Source: Tigriopus japonicus (lineage: Eukaryota; Arthropoda; Copepoda; Harpacticoida; Harpacticidae). From it: DNA of 64,000 nucleotides. The stretch lies in contig JAAGOF010000071.1 in the NCBI GenBank assembly GCA_010645155.1, forward strand, positions 431,106 to 495,105, written 5' to 3'. The position numbers and the translations under genes are program-made. The notes beneath the pieces were generated by a model. That model ran no database searches and had not been told where the DNA came from. It saw nothing but the letters and a program-made list of their open reading frames with translations. Positions 24,310-38,100 of this stretch are shown piece by piece (within the stretch, counting starts at the first letter, position 1; every line of letters begins with the position of its first letter).

Positions 24310-26740
24310 GCAAGTTTGCATCGATGGTCCACCGTTTGGTTGGCCCCAAATATGAACGACACCCCCATTGCTTAAAGTCAAGTCAGTCGGGCCAGACGTT
24401 CGGGCTCATCGTGGAATGCAGACTCGACGGTTCTTCTCGGAAACGTTCAACCCGAATTCAGACGGCTCACTTGGAGCCCAACGATGTGCTACACACGGTC
24501 TACCTGAGTAAGCCTTACTACATACACTGCACCTACATACACACATACATGTGAGTGGACGTATACCGGTTCTGGGTTGGCAATTGAGCCACCTGGTCAG
24601 CACCTCAATTCGCTCAGCTGACGTCGGAGGATGATGCCATTTTTGGATGAGAGTAGTTCTAAGAATCTTGGCAAAGCGAGCTTATTTGGCTTCTTTCATG
24701 TTAGCTCTTCAAAATGTTGCCTTCACTGGAGATCATATGCCAACAGTGTCACAAGGAACACACTCACTCACTCTCTCTCTCACTTAAAGAGGATAATGAT
24801 GGTACCTCACGCTAGGGGCATTCATTGTCAGGATATTTAGTGTACTACGAACCCTAGTTTCTGACTGGCTCTTGAAAAAAACACCGAATGGGATGCTTCC
24901 TGGCCTGTTGGCACATTTCACATTTGAAAGGGAAAAAGACGACGCCAACTTGGATTTGGAAGAGGAGGAGGGTTGTTTTATCTGATTATGTTTCTGCATG
25001 TCAGAAAGAGCTTGGCAATTTACATGGAATCCAAGTTGAGAGGGGCGGAAGTGACTCGTAATGGCGCAAATTTTCAGAGAGGAAGAGAGAAAGAGAGGCA
25101 GAGAAAGAGGAGTTTGTTCTCGATTTTGGCCAAATTCTTCCTCTGTTTTGAAGTGAATACTGCTTAGCACACAAGATTGCTCCTCAAGTTGTTGTTCTTG
25201 TTGTTGTTATGGCTGGCTTGGCTCCTTCTCTTCGAGAATCCCTAACCATGATGTGGTTGTTTTTTCCTGTTCTGAGAACGCAGGAAATCAATTCTTCTAC
25301 CACGAGATCGTGTGTCCTGTCGTCTCCAAATTGCACCATTGACATTCAGTCCACTATAGAAGAGAACACAAGGGCCTCGATCTCGTTTCATTGATGTCCA
25401 AGATGTTTGTGTACCTACTAGACGGTTGAGCCACTGAAGCTCCCCTTTCAATGTTCGATGAACGTGGTTTGTTTCGACCAACAGTAAAAAAGGAAATAGA
25501 GCAAATGCTACCTCGATCGTGTTTTGACACTTTGATCCTGGACCAACGTAGACGTGGACAATAAAAGAAAAGGAAAAGATCATGAACTTTCGCCTTCTTA
25601 TTCCTCTCATTTCCGTTCTAAAGTACATTTTGTTTTGAAGTTGAAGTATTCTCAATCTTTCAGATTTTGTTTGTTAAACCATATTCTGGTTTGAAGTGTA
25701 AACGGGTGTTTTTAGTTTTCGACACGTTTTTTTGCAATTAATGACATGATAATGACCGACACCGCGAACAACTTCTGAGAAGACGTTGCATGTTTCGTAC
25801 GTCGTCGACAACTGAGTGAGCTACAACGGATCATATTTCGCAAGGCTTACACAGCTCAGTGGCTTTAACAACAAAAAAGTCGGTCTAAAGAAATGAGACC
25901 ATGCGACAATCTCACTTCCCGCAGTTCTTGAGATCCCTATGCCAGTAGGGAAGCTCATTTGTTGGGCTTGGGTTACCCGTTTGCTTTGGTCTTGCCAGTT
26001 TCTCAAATGCTGGTTAAGGGGGCTTTAAGAAGTAGACTGTCCTTTAAGCGACAGAAATAGCATTCATTCAAGATGGTGACTTTTGTGACCACTAATCAAA
26101 GTCGCGACAGGATTATTATAGTGGGAGGTAATCCATGGGCGGCTCAGTTTCAGTCGATTCATGTCCACAGATTTGGATATCAAGTTACCCAATCCTTCAA
26201 GTTGAGCAAAACTCCGGCTGTTATCCTGAATTGAACACCATTTTCGAGGCAAAGTCAATATAATTCCCGTCTTATGAACATCATGTTCTATTCAATGATA
26301 TGATTGCCACTCTACACTCGTATGAATGGAGCGTGGCCATGATTTACTACAAAAGAGACCAAACTAATGGACTCACGCTCACCATATGACTCCCAATTGG
26401 TCCCGGGCAATTTTCGTATTTATTTCCTTGTGGTTAATGTGAGGTGGGAGGGGATCGGCCTTTTTCGAATCAAAATCTCCTTGCCCTTTTCCGCCCCCTT
26501 TTTCCATTAACACACAACCTACAACAAGAGCCATGATTTGGCTCAGTTCTTTTACTCTTCTGTTTTATTTCGCGTCATCTTTACGTACGTAGAACGAGCT
26601 TCCTCTTCATAGTTTTGATACATATTTTTATGAGTTCAATAGAAGACTAATTGTAGATGAATTTTCATAGATGGCAAATTACAGCTAGTTTGGCGAAAGT
26701 CGATGGTGTGACATTTTCGTTTTGATTCTGATGTCTGGAA

Positions 26741-26776
26741 TAGAGCACTATAATAACATGTTATTATGGTGCTCTA
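26741..26776. mobile_element. 36-bp near-perfect palindrome flanked by an 8-bp direct repeat (TIR-only hAT remnant)
   Basis: Two 18-bp arms starting TAGAGCAC abut with no spacer; 17 of 18 pairs are complementary. GTCTGGAA stands immediately on both sides (26733-26740 and 26777-26784). An 8-bp target duplication and a terminus fitting YARNG (TAGAG) are hAT features. The structure looks like the two terminal repeats of an element with no interior left. Confidence 0.7.
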
Positions 26777-27171
26777 GTCTGGAAGTTGCCAACTTATGGA
26801 TCTGGGCCATCTTCTAGTCTCGCTCTCATTTAAAAGATGTATAAATCAACAAGCTTCATCCTTAATGGCACACCGATACTATCCCTTCAGAATTTACCTT
26901 CATGATGCCAGTCACATAAAACATTGTAGTGCAAATGACACAATTTTAGTACTCGTGTTGATGTTGTTTGCCATGCGAGATAAAAAGAAAGGTCACGAAC
27001 CACACGTTGTGACTGTTTGCTGTTGGTTCTTGACTCAAGTTTATTTCGCGGTTAGTCATTTTACTATTGTCAGGGTCAGTAACAGTTTACTGACGTGCCG
27101 TTCGTTTGGTAGATTAATGCTTAACTGCACTTGAACGGATTCAAAATCACCTGGAGTTCTTATTTGTTATC

Positions 27172-27196
27172 GTTGTTGTTGTTGTTGTTGTTGTTG
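27172..27196 (+). repeat. (GTT)n microsatellite
   Basis: Eight GTT units plus one base in the large intron. Confidence 0.9.
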
Positions 27197-28442
27197 ATCT
27201 TATACTGGCAATTTCACTTGTAACCTTCTCGTATTGAGCTTTGCTTTTCGGTGAAAAATACGCTTGACGTCAGCGGGTTTTGGAAAATGATTGATCCATT
27301 CAGGAATTGAATTAAGTCTATTTTTATCGATTACACTGTTTTGATCTCAAGGTGAAGAGTAATTGGGGGAAGCAACTTTCTCGTATTTTGTTTGGTTTCA
27401 GCGTGTGAGCGTCGCCGTTTGTTCTATGACGTTTGTGGAGTTTGTTTTTTACGTTCCCAAATATTGGAAGCTTGTTGTTTATTGGTTGAAAAACCGAATG
27501 AATTGCAACCAAGTGGCCAAGGTCATAATGCCAACCAGCTCTTGCAACCACTAGACCAAAAGAAAAGCACGAGCACGTAGTATGAGGACGTGGTTGATTT
27601 GCACATGTATCCAATTTTCCTTCTTCAAATATGAACATGGCCTATTCATTTAGAAGTATTCAATGACTCGGAGCTCAAAATACTTGGATCCAAAGGGTGC
27701 CTCCCGTGCATATAATTTTCGAATTGACGTCAAGTTGTGAAATGTGTCCCTTTCACTGGATTTCGACTAAGTTTTACAACCCGAACAGGTTCTTCTCCGA
27801 AACCTGTTTGATTGCTAATGTTCCTGGCTTACCAGAAGCAACCGCTTTGCCTTGGCCACTGATTGGATCTGAGCCAAACCATCAGCGTCAGTTATCACAC
27901 TAATTCTTCCCCTGATTCGAGTTTCTTAGATTGGTTGGTTAGTTGCCCAGATGGGACTAGCTCACTCTGCGATGATCAAAGGCTCGACCAAGATCGATCA
28001 GCTTTCCTTTTCTTCACACTTTGGCGAGGATGTGACTTGTTGTTTTGGAGGCCAAAACTAAATGAATGTACTTTGTTTCTCGTTCTTTTGCTTGTCCTAG
28101 AGAAATGTCGGCTGCCAATTCTCAAAGTTGTTCTTACAAGGTGGACATCCTGAAGATGTTGTTAATGAAGCTGGTTAGTTGGGTTGCCCGTAAGCAATGG
28201 TTGGGGCATGGAGAACATGGGGAATTGGGCATTCAGCCAAGAAGTTGTTAGTACAAACGCGAATCTCCCCTCTCATCATCATGCTTAACGCAACCATATG
28301 TACATTCAACAATCCATCCCAAAGGTATTTTGTATTGACCGGCGAGCTTTTTTCTTCCTCTATGAATGCAGTTTCATCCAAACTGATTAAGGTTGCGAAG
28401 ATACTATCTGAAAGAAACATGTTCCTTTTGGTCTATCTATGG

Positions 28443-28457
28443 CAGGGATCGGCAACC
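28443..28457 (+). repeat. hAT-like terminus CAGGGATCGGCAACC
   Basis: The word closely resembles the 5' ends of many hAT elements (CAGGGGTCGGCAACC type). It is followed by GGGCCCACATGTGGACCC, a strong local palindrome. A similar terminus recurs in the same orientation at 28814. No partner inverted end or TSD was located. Confidence 0.45.
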
Positions 28458-28813
28458 AGTGGGAAGGGGGCCCACATGTGGACCCAAGACTACTTTTAGT
28501 GGGCCCAAGAGCTCTTGGGATCGTAGGACATAAAGTGGGCCATTTAGAATGGATTGGTTAAAAAATTGCAACGTACCAAATAGCCAATTTTATTGCCTTC
28601 ATATTCAAATTTGGAGGGGTATAAAGTCACCTTGGCTCCAGGATTTGTCCGTGGGGAATGTGAAATTGTTAATACAATAGATTGCTTTGCTTTGGTAAAA
28701 GTGGCATCCCTAAATGGCACATCATACTTAAACGCGATGAGCTTCACTTTTACTAGTGATTGATTGGCTTAGAAAGGTCAAAATTATTGGCTTAAATTTT
28801 GTAGTGTTTAGAT

Positions 28814-28828
28814 CAGGGGTCGGCAACC
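28814..28828 (+). repeat. hAT-like terminus CAGGGGTCGGCAACC
   Basis: The 15-mer matches the common hAT terminal sequence. The following text (GAGCCCAAGGCTGAAGCATATTTTAGTGG) partly parallels that after the copy at 28443, so the two may be related element fragments about 370 bp apart. Confidence 0.5.
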
Positions 28829-28893
28829 TCGAGCCCAAGGCTGAAGCATATTTTAGTGGTCCTCTCAATCTTTCTCACTCGCATAGAGTGGGT

Positions 28894-29187
28894 AATGGAT
28901 TAGTGCGATTGGACGAATTCAGCTAGGTATTCTTGGGGCCAAATGGCCAAGGATATATCGGAGCTTAGACTTGCCCTTCAACAAAGTGTTAAAGAGATCT
29001 TTGAAAATTCCGAAGTTTCATTTAAAAAAATAGGTTATTAACAACCCGGGATCAAGTTACAAAAGAGCTTTTCCCTCGTGTAACAAAATTCAAGCCTTTG
29101 AACACCAAATTCTGAAATCTGACCCACTTCTAGTTATTTGGCCCCAAGAATCCCTAGCTGAATTCCTCCGACTGCACTAATCCATTG
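28894..29187. repeat. Inverted-repeat structure with about 52-bp arms
   Basis: 28894-28945 (TAATGGATTAGTGCG to GGGGCCAAATGGCC) is inverted at 29136-29187, with about 85-90% match by eye. The spacer is 190 bp with no coding capacity. This could be a small foldback element; a target duplication was not found. Confidence 0.65.
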
Positions 29188-32100
29188 CAAGCACATTTTG
29201 AATATCACTTCCTGCAACTTTTTTCAACAAAGTTTTGTAAGTTCCAAGATTTTTTGTTTTTTTTTTCAGCTGAAGGGAATGAAATCTACGAAAGGGTTTT
29301 TAGATACAAACAAATGATTGCTTTTTTGAATTGTTGGCGAGTTATGCTTTTTCTTTAGTAATTTTAGTAATTGGTTTTTATGCAGAAGAGTATGTAACAA
29401 AAACACCATGAAAATGTAGCACTGTTTTGTTCATGAATGTTGAAACCAGGAAAATGCACCTCAACAGGGCAAATTATTTCAAAAGTTAGTGTCATGCATT
29501 TCCTTTAGTAATTGTTAGTGCATTTCAAAAACTACACTCTGAAAAAGTCGTCCATTTTCCAACACATTTGTTGTGTTTTGTATATGTAACTGTCATTTCA
29601 GTTTCAGTTTTCAATGTCATTGAAATTTGGATTTGACTGCCCATTTTCTTGAAACTAAAATAACTTGTGGCTCAAAAACATTTCACAACGCCAGCGCTTT
29701 TTTAAAGCACAATTTCGGCATGATTTTGCCCATATCTTACATAAGTAAGATAAATGCGATTGAAAAACGCAGCTGCTTTTGAAAAACACAGCTTATGTGT
29801 TTATATGCGAAACTTGATGGAGCATGGTTATTTCTACTGCGCGTCATGTGCTTCTTTTATGCTTCTTCTATGCCTCTAGATGTGCTTCTACTATACTTCC
29901 AAACTACCTCAACAACCGACCTATTGAGTCCTTCAAGCGCAACCAGTGAAATGGAAATCACGTGCAACCTTTGAGCTTTGATGCACAAAATTTCTGTTCT
30001 AATGTGTCCAATATACCTTTAGAAGCTCGAAAATGGATCACATGTTTGTGTCAGGGTGCAATTTCTGGAGCTGTATTACTAAGGTGACCTCCCAGTCTTA
30101 TGTACTGTGACCTCCCAGTCAGCTGCTCCTTAAAGGACCCAATAGGCAAGGTTGCATTTGCAGGAGAACTTAACTGATTTGTGCCTATTGGAAATCATAT
30201 TTTTTTCGTTAGTCTCCCAATCCATAGAAATTCAGTAGTTCTTGGCTGAAAAAGAGACATTTCCGCTCCATTTGCGCCAAGGGGCTTTTGATGGACAAAA
30301 AGCCTTTTAAGCGTCTTCATTGCGGTCAATTCTTGAGTATCTCGGGGACCTTGGACTACCACTCGTCCCGTTGAGTCGAGGTCGGCTTGATACGTTCCTG
30401 CATGGATGAGATTCTTTGGAGTTGTGTGTGATTTTCTTTCCTCTTCATCTCTTGGTTTCTCTCCTTCTTTTGCCGTCATCGTCTCAGTCGATTTCTGATT
30501 CAGCTTCTCTTTCGTAATGTTGGAAATGAACAGAGTGCTCGTGAGTTCTTGGCCTCTTTCGACCATTTCTTTGGTTGGTGTTTGTTAATCAAGGAAATTA
30601 GATTTTGGGAGGCCTCAGATCAATCTGACTCCATTTTCTTTAAAGGAGGGACTTTGTCTCCCAAACACTTTGGACAAGGTTGACAATTTAGAGGAGTCGT
30701 GGAGGCACATAATCCAAAGACACTATAAAGAGGGCTGAACTATTCAAAATCTTCGAGAACGCTTTTTCGCTTCCAATTAGAGTCGAGCAAGTATTAGATA
30801 ATGATTGATACTGGGGGAAAGGAACAGAGGAATGGTCAAGCCGAGGAAAGATTTCATCTTGGTCAATGTCCAAGGGCACAATTCATGAAGTGAACGTCCA
30901 GAAAGTTTGAGGGAGAGAGAAAAGGAATTCGCGACCACTCACCAGATTGCTGCCAACAAAAAGTGTTACGTCACGGGACTAAAATCAAGAAAAATTAGAA
31001 GCAAAGTATTAAAGAACTACTACGTAGGCCAACAGATTGGTGCTCCTGACTCCGTGGGAGATAAATGGAGCAAGTTCGAGAAAGTTCACAACAACCTAGC
31101 TCTTCCCAACCACTTTTCAAAGCATGCACACCTAAATGGATGGACAAAAGAAAGGCTTGAGCAAAATCATCGGGAGTACAATCCATGCACACACACACAC
31201 GCTTGCTTTACGTAGCGTGTGCAGACGATTGAAGGAGTTGAACTGGCACTCTTGGAGGCCATCCAGTTTAACCCAGCACTTTGCAAACCTGTCTGTGCTA
31301 GAGTAATGGATATCAAAATTACTTGGGAATTTCATCGCTGAAATCCTTGGTGCTCGCATCGGTCGAACACGAGACAAGAATGGATGGTGCAGTACACCTC
31401 CATTCTACTATACGTAGTTATATCTTGCTGTAACGTGCTTTTATATACTGAGGTAGCAACTGGCAAGCAGATCTGTTTTGCACTTGAAGCTCTTGTTCTG
31501 AAATATTTCGAGCATCCTTACTTTCTCTCGGTGGTAGAATGATTTATGGGCCTTTAATCTAAACGGCCTTTCCTCAGAAACGCTGCACTCTTCTGCCGTC
31601 TGCTGTGGCGCTAAAAAGGTGGCCAATATTTATCCGGGGAATCTTAAGCTTGAAATAACCATACTTAATCTTTTACCTCACCACTACATTCTCATTTCAT
31701 GTACTACGATCCTGGTTTGGGTTCGTGGCTGGTGTTTTAATGTATATTTCTATCCACACATGTATAAATGCAATGGTTAGTGTTATGTAGGGATTTGGCA
31801 AACCCTGGACTCGAGCGGATCTTCTGTTTTTTTTTACGGCTAACCGGATTTGAATCCGGTAAGGAAATTAAATTCTGCAATGGTCCTGAATTTGGCAAAG
31901 GTTTTAAGTCAAGCAAATGTTATTGACAATTATCAGGGTTTCACCGGATCCCAAATCATGCAAAAGTTCAGCGAGTAAAAACCCATTCCGGCTTTCAAAA
32001 GTTCAGCTATTAGTCAAAAAAGCAAATAATTCAGTTCTAAGAGATGTCAATAAATCAATCGGTAATTGCGACTCACGGTCAGGTCATGGCGTACAGGAGG

Positions 32101-35100
32101 TATTAAAATATATGTATTTGAATGTTAAACGATTTTTCATGGATAATAATGGACATGTCAAACGGTAAAACAAAAAACTAGCCGAATAAAAATGTGTTTT
32201 CACAATTGAAAATCTGATGTTAATTTCAGTATTCAACCGACTAAAAAAAAAGGCAATACATTCGAGTCATTTCGAATTCGAGTTCAGACTCGCCTCAACA
32301 CTATTAGTTGGAATGGGCTTCTTCTCCCTTTTGAGTTCGTCCTGCCGTTCGTTCCACATTCTCTTTTCCCTCGACGTTCCCCCAATTTTAGTGCCTTCTC
32401 CTTTTACTTTCCTTCTTCATTCCTCTCGCTTCTGGAATTGGAGCGAACTCAGTGGTCTCGTCACAGAGAGAAAGAGAGAGAGCTTCCGACAAGTTCTGAA
32501 GGCCCAACTGAACCATTTCGTCTTTCTAGGAGACCACCAAGTTGTTCCTTCTCTTCTTCCTCTTTTTCGTCTCCAGATCATGGAACCGAGGAACCGAGGA
32601 GACGTTCCCTCTTGGTCTTGAGAGTTGTTCCTTCTTGAGTGCATGTGTATGTATTCGAAGGCCGTCCTTTTCTCTTCTTCCAGTTCATGTTGCTGCTCAC
32701 GTACGTGAACGAAGCTAGTGCTGCTGTTTATGGAGGCTGTTACGTTCAGCGTCATGTTAGGTTCTTTCGTCTTGAAACTCTTACGAAAGAAGGAGGACGA
32801 AAAAGCAGCTGACTTGGAAGGGAGTCCTTTAGCCTGGACAAGGATTTGAGGCCAAATTGGCCTTTCACTGGACAGGGCTGCCATTGACGGAGCTTGAAGA
32901 AAACTAACGGACACCCGAGTAGAAGGAAATGAAAGAGTATTCATTCTAAGCGACTGCGAGTGTCTTCAGACTCCTTGAGAATATCATCATTGTACAAAGA
33001 AAAGAGGCTCGGTTTAATGGCATGCCTCGATAATGCTAACAAAGGTCCTGCACATTGGAAGGAACAATGACACCAGAAAGAAACTAATGGATCCCCCAAA
33101 ATGACAGCTCGGCCTGCGTAATGATTGCTCGAGTAGATCCCTTGAAATATGAAAGCTTCATTGATTAATGACCCCACTCGTCACTCGATCCTCTTCTTCT
33201 CGTGGAACAATCTTGTACAATGGAACGTCGGTTTGAAATGGGAGTAACTTGTTAAAAAATAATTGACTCCATCTCAAATCGTGTGGCAAACAACATCGCT
33301 TGAAACTTGAGGATGCATTTTCTGGGCGTGTTGAGATGCTTTGATCTTACTCTGTCAAGTCCTCTTTTCGATCCTTGACGGAACGAGGTGGTTTAAAAAA
33401 AGATCTGCTGCAAAAAGCTTGACATCAATACCTTCACTAGCGGAAAAAGCGTCTTATACCTCAGATCTCAGTTTCAAATCGAAAATGTGTGCTGCTTATC
33501 AAGACTCCAAGAGGCTCTTGCTTTAAAGAGCTTTAATGGAAGCCCACTGCCGCATTCTATCGACAGATCAAGACAAGAGCGAAAGGAAACCTCAGTCTCC
33601 TATAAGTTGATGCGGATAAGGCAGGAGGCAAATATTTATTCTTCCTTCTTGTGGTCTCTTTTGATTGTAGCGAATGATTTATTCTGGCTATGAAAGCTCA
33701 CAACGCCTCCTTTGATCCGTCTATTTGAATTGTGTCACGTTCGGTTTGGTCAAGGAGACAAGTTCTTTGGTGACACGTTATCTTGTACCTTTAGTGACCG
33801 ATGTAACATCTGAGGGCATGAATCCAACAAATTTCCCAAATAGATGGAGGATGTGGTCATCAAAATGGGGTCCTTATCAGGGAAGAAACCGACTTTTGTC
33901 AGTTGAGTCAAATCAGACGGTTTTGTCGAGCTTCAGAGTTGCTGAATGTGCACCCTGGATTACTTTGGACTCCATGTAGTTCGTCTACCTGAGACAGCAA
34001 TTGCAGAGAGTGTGACAAGACTCAAATAGGTACCATACTTCTGACGCAGCCGACCATTTGAGCCAGATGGAAAGCAATTTCTCATGCCGAAAGTGACATT
34101 TACTTCCTTCTATCTTCCCTTCTTTCTTTCCTTCATTCGCTCTGTCTTCATTTGACTTTTGGGAGGGCGCAAACTTTGGAATGAAATTATGATGTAGTTT
34201 CTTAGGTTAATATAGCTTACGATGTATACTCGGCCTTTATTTGCCAATATGTAGAAGCAAGCAACATTGTACCATAGTTTTATATTTGTGGAGCTTTGTA
34301 CTTTCATTTCTTTGGGAGACATAAAAGTATGAATTAACACCAGATTGAGGCACTGGTTTCATTGTAAGAGGTTTTTTATCATGAGTCTTAATTTTCGGAA
34401 GAAGCATGAGTTTGAAACATCTTTTGTAGAAAAATGGACAATCTGTGGTTAACCTGTATCTATGCTTCAGAAAACAATCTAAAAAACTGGTCCAGTCTTC
34501 AAAAATGCTTCCATAACCTGTTGAAGATTTACCAGTTTTGCATCAATCGGCCAATTGATCAGGTTTGACTAGCTCCCACTAGATATCTTGACAATATAAA
34601 TGAAAAACTTTTGTTTCAAATGTCAAAGTGACAAACTAGTAACAATCGTTTTCGTTGTACCTTATCTGAAATAAAAAATGCGGCCAAATTCTTTGCCCGA
34701 GAAACGAATCAAACCCAATATTTGTCTAGTTTCATCATCGGAATGAATGATCCATAATCAAATAAGTAGACAACAAAGTGATTGTATATATGTAGTAGAG
34801 GGCATTCGCCTACTTGGCAATCAGTTTGTGATGTGAGATCGCAAGAAGTAGCATCATTGTTCATCATTTCCCATCACTCTTAAGTCCCATCCATACACGC
34901 ATTCTCTAGCCGCTCTCCATGTCCCATGTTTAGGCTAAGGTTGACAGACAACGAATGGCAATTCGAGAATTGAACTAACAACTCTCCACGCTACAAAGTC
35001 CGTTATGTGAGCAACGCGTAGATGAACAATCGAATTAATACATAGAGACATCTTGGCGCAACAGCAATAACTGTATGTAACAATAACTAATAATATTGCC

Positions 35101-38100
35101 TTTCTGGGGGCAACAGATCCATCTAGCTAGCTTCTAGCCTTTGCTGTCGATTGTCGAATAGAGCCATGCTCGAGTTGGTGGCCCTCGTGTTAAAGCATTG
35201 GCTTGATTGTATAACTCAAGGACTTCGGAACGTCTGGAGGGCTTCCTAGGATGAAAGCGTGCTTGAGAGAGGAAGAAAAAAATGTGCTGTAATAGAAAAT
35301 TATATTCGTTACCATAAAAACCGCTTGCTGTGTCGATTGAGCTAAAACATGTTTTTTGTTGTCAAGGTGTTTTCGCTTTTAGAAAACTTGGCTATAATAT
35401 CAATAATGGTCTTGCCTTAATGCTGCAAAAATACGTTATGAACGCTTTAAGATCTTTAGATATGGAAACATTCAAAGTGTGACAAGTACTTGAAAGGATT
35501 GGCCTTTTCCACCAATTTAGTCCAAAGAAGGATACACAAACACATGAATTGAAAGCCCAACTAATGTTATCGCTCTTTTTTTCAGGTAAGATGAATGGTT
35601 GTTCCTATTGCTGGTTTTGGTACTGTTGATGAGAATTGTAGACAGGCCAGGAAGCTCGTCGATAAAAAACGGGTTTCTTCTCCAAGGGTAGCTTGAAAAA
35701 TTCGGGAGGATTGAGTTGAGTTTTGGTGGTCAACCTATCTATTATACTCATCGTTTAAAGAAAGGAAAGATATCATATTTGATATTCAGTCTTCTGATCT
35801 GAGCTAACAAGCCTCAAGCTTTTTACAGTATCTAACCGTGCAACCAATTCAAAAGAAGGCCAGATCCACGTACATAGTACGAGAGTTCTTGCAGTGGCAA
35901 CAACGGGATGTCTGCATCCACTACAACCATCGTCCTCGACAGCAATGATTCTACACATTGAGTAATGTCATACAAAGCTAGTATTCGTTCCATAGAAGAA
36001 AAGGTCAACAACAATGGTCTTCAGAGTCGGCCTTTCACATGCTCAATATAGTCAGAATCCAGCCATTTAGGTCTTGGTCTTGCCGAGAGAGAAAAATGGT
36101 TCGTCCAAGTGGCCACTTCTGTGCAAACTTGGTCCAAGTTTGGAACACACTTTTTCCTAGTTTGCATGCCGTGTTCCATTGACAATTTGAAGTTGTCCAG
36201 GAGCGGTAAGCCTGTCTTGACGTCTGTTTGCCAGACAAGTCAAAGATGACCAAGACAAACTGCTCCACCATTTATTTTCCACGTCTTAAGAATTCTCGCG
36301 AGTGTCTGACTAAGAACACAATCCCTTAGATGTTGGCAGTGTGCCGACGCATATCAACCAGTTCGATTGAATATCAACGAGGGCAGGATCCAAGGTGGGA
36401 GGAGTGCCAAGGCGATTAGGCGAAATCTTTGATCCTTTCCTTTCTTTGGCCCCTTCCTTTGGAGAGGATGGAAGTCGTCTTAACGGCCTTGGCGTACTAC
36501 TACGTACATTCTTTTGATTTCTCACCTCCCCTGGTCCTCTATAAAGTGGATTCGAGATGGATTCGAGTAATGTACTAGCTTCTAGGTTTTTGGATGAGAA
36601 CAAGATTGAGATGAATATGTTGGAACCGTGAGCAATCCAAATGATTTCGTCCCTCCTCTTGGAAAGGCACATTTGAGCACGGAGAGAAAAGGAAGTGTCT
36701 GAGTGGCCTTTGACACCGAGATTCCCGCCTTCATATGTACTATGATATGGAAAGACGACACGGCCAGAGCCCTGTCTGTCAACTTGAACCCCTATTCGAT
36801 GAAGCCAAAGCCAGCAGTTCCATTGGACTTGGATCCACATCGTACATAGAAGGAAAAGCACCATACTATTCCAAAGCTCCCCAGAAACTCCCAAGGTCGA
36901 TGATCGTACTGGTCATTTTTTCTTTCTCTCTCTTACGATTATACATGTACAGTGGGCAGTACTGAAAGATGGGACCAAGGGAGAGAAAGCATCCCTCACT
37001 AGCTCAGCCTCTGAAGGCTTCAAGCTTAGCAAGATTGATTTGTCACAAGCTTGAATGCATGAGATATCATCTCAAATCAAAGTCTAATCTTTTAGTCCCT
37101 CACGATTTTGTGCTTGACCAAACAATATTTCATGATGTACTTTGCTGAAGAACATTCGGAGGAAGGTTTTATTTACCCTTTCTTGTTCCAAATTCATGTC
37201 AGCTAAGAATACTGGATCGGATCTGAAAGCTAGTCTGAGCCACCAAAAGCGCTTGGCAAAACGAGGTGCAACTAAGTTCAATGACATTACGATTTGTTGT
37301 TCATCCGTATATTGGCCTTACTGCTACAACAACTTTTGATAAGCTACAAAACCGCTCATATATGACCTTCTCTGATACTATCTACTTTCAAAACTTGGTC
37401 ATTGAATTGTTTCATTTTACGTAGAGTGCAACAATGTGACAAGTTTTTCATCAATACAATTACATCGGTTTTTTCGTTTTGCACTAGAGCATGCAGACTT
37501 GCAAGTAGTCATGGCATGAAAATTACTCGCACTCCCGCCCTAATTATCTGCAATGTTTTCGAGGTATTCGCTATTTTGGCAACACGGATGATTGTCGGTG
37601 ATATTAGAAGGGGCAACGAAATTAGTGAAATGGAAAAATATCTTATCACTACGACCAGCGAGAGTCAAGGTTGTCAAAATGCAAATTACAGTGATTGTTA
37701 CTCGAACCTTGCCCAGAGACTTATACACGAATGTGCAATATCTATCTATTCAGCGGGAGGTTGGATTTTTCCATATCTTTCGAGTCATTCTTCATGGCCA
37801 AAGTGCCTTACCGTACTCAACCAGTATTGTATTGTACAGTACAGTCCGTACGTTTGTAAGAACATCATGGTTCATGCTTCAGAGGCCCATTCCACGCTCG
37901 CAATAGCGTTTTTTCTTCTCGAAACTCCCGTACGTACGTAGTACATGATTGGCGAGTGAATTGAAGTTTGGTGGGGTGCATTGGAAAGTATTCTCGTTTT
38001 CACGCAGAGCTCGTACATCATCACTCAAGTTGAACCTTCATCTTGATTTGGCTAGAAATTCACATGTACTACCAACTGCACTTTCCACCGCCATCTTCAA

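Noticed and set aside
30084..30120. GTGACCTCCCAGTC repeated twice 23 bp apart
   Set aside because: Too short and isolated to be more than a local duplication.
32417..32944. 175-codon minus-strand frame
   Set aside because: CT-rich low-complexity sequence opens several frames at once; no protein similarity seen.
36310..36894. 194-codon minus-strand open frame
   Set aside because: Composition and motifs look random; no homology recognised and no conserved start context.
37402..37941. 179-codon open frame in the large intron
   Set aside because: No recognisable domain, many Cys/Ile/Ser residues without pattern, overlapping frames on the same strand and no splice context. Most likely chance.
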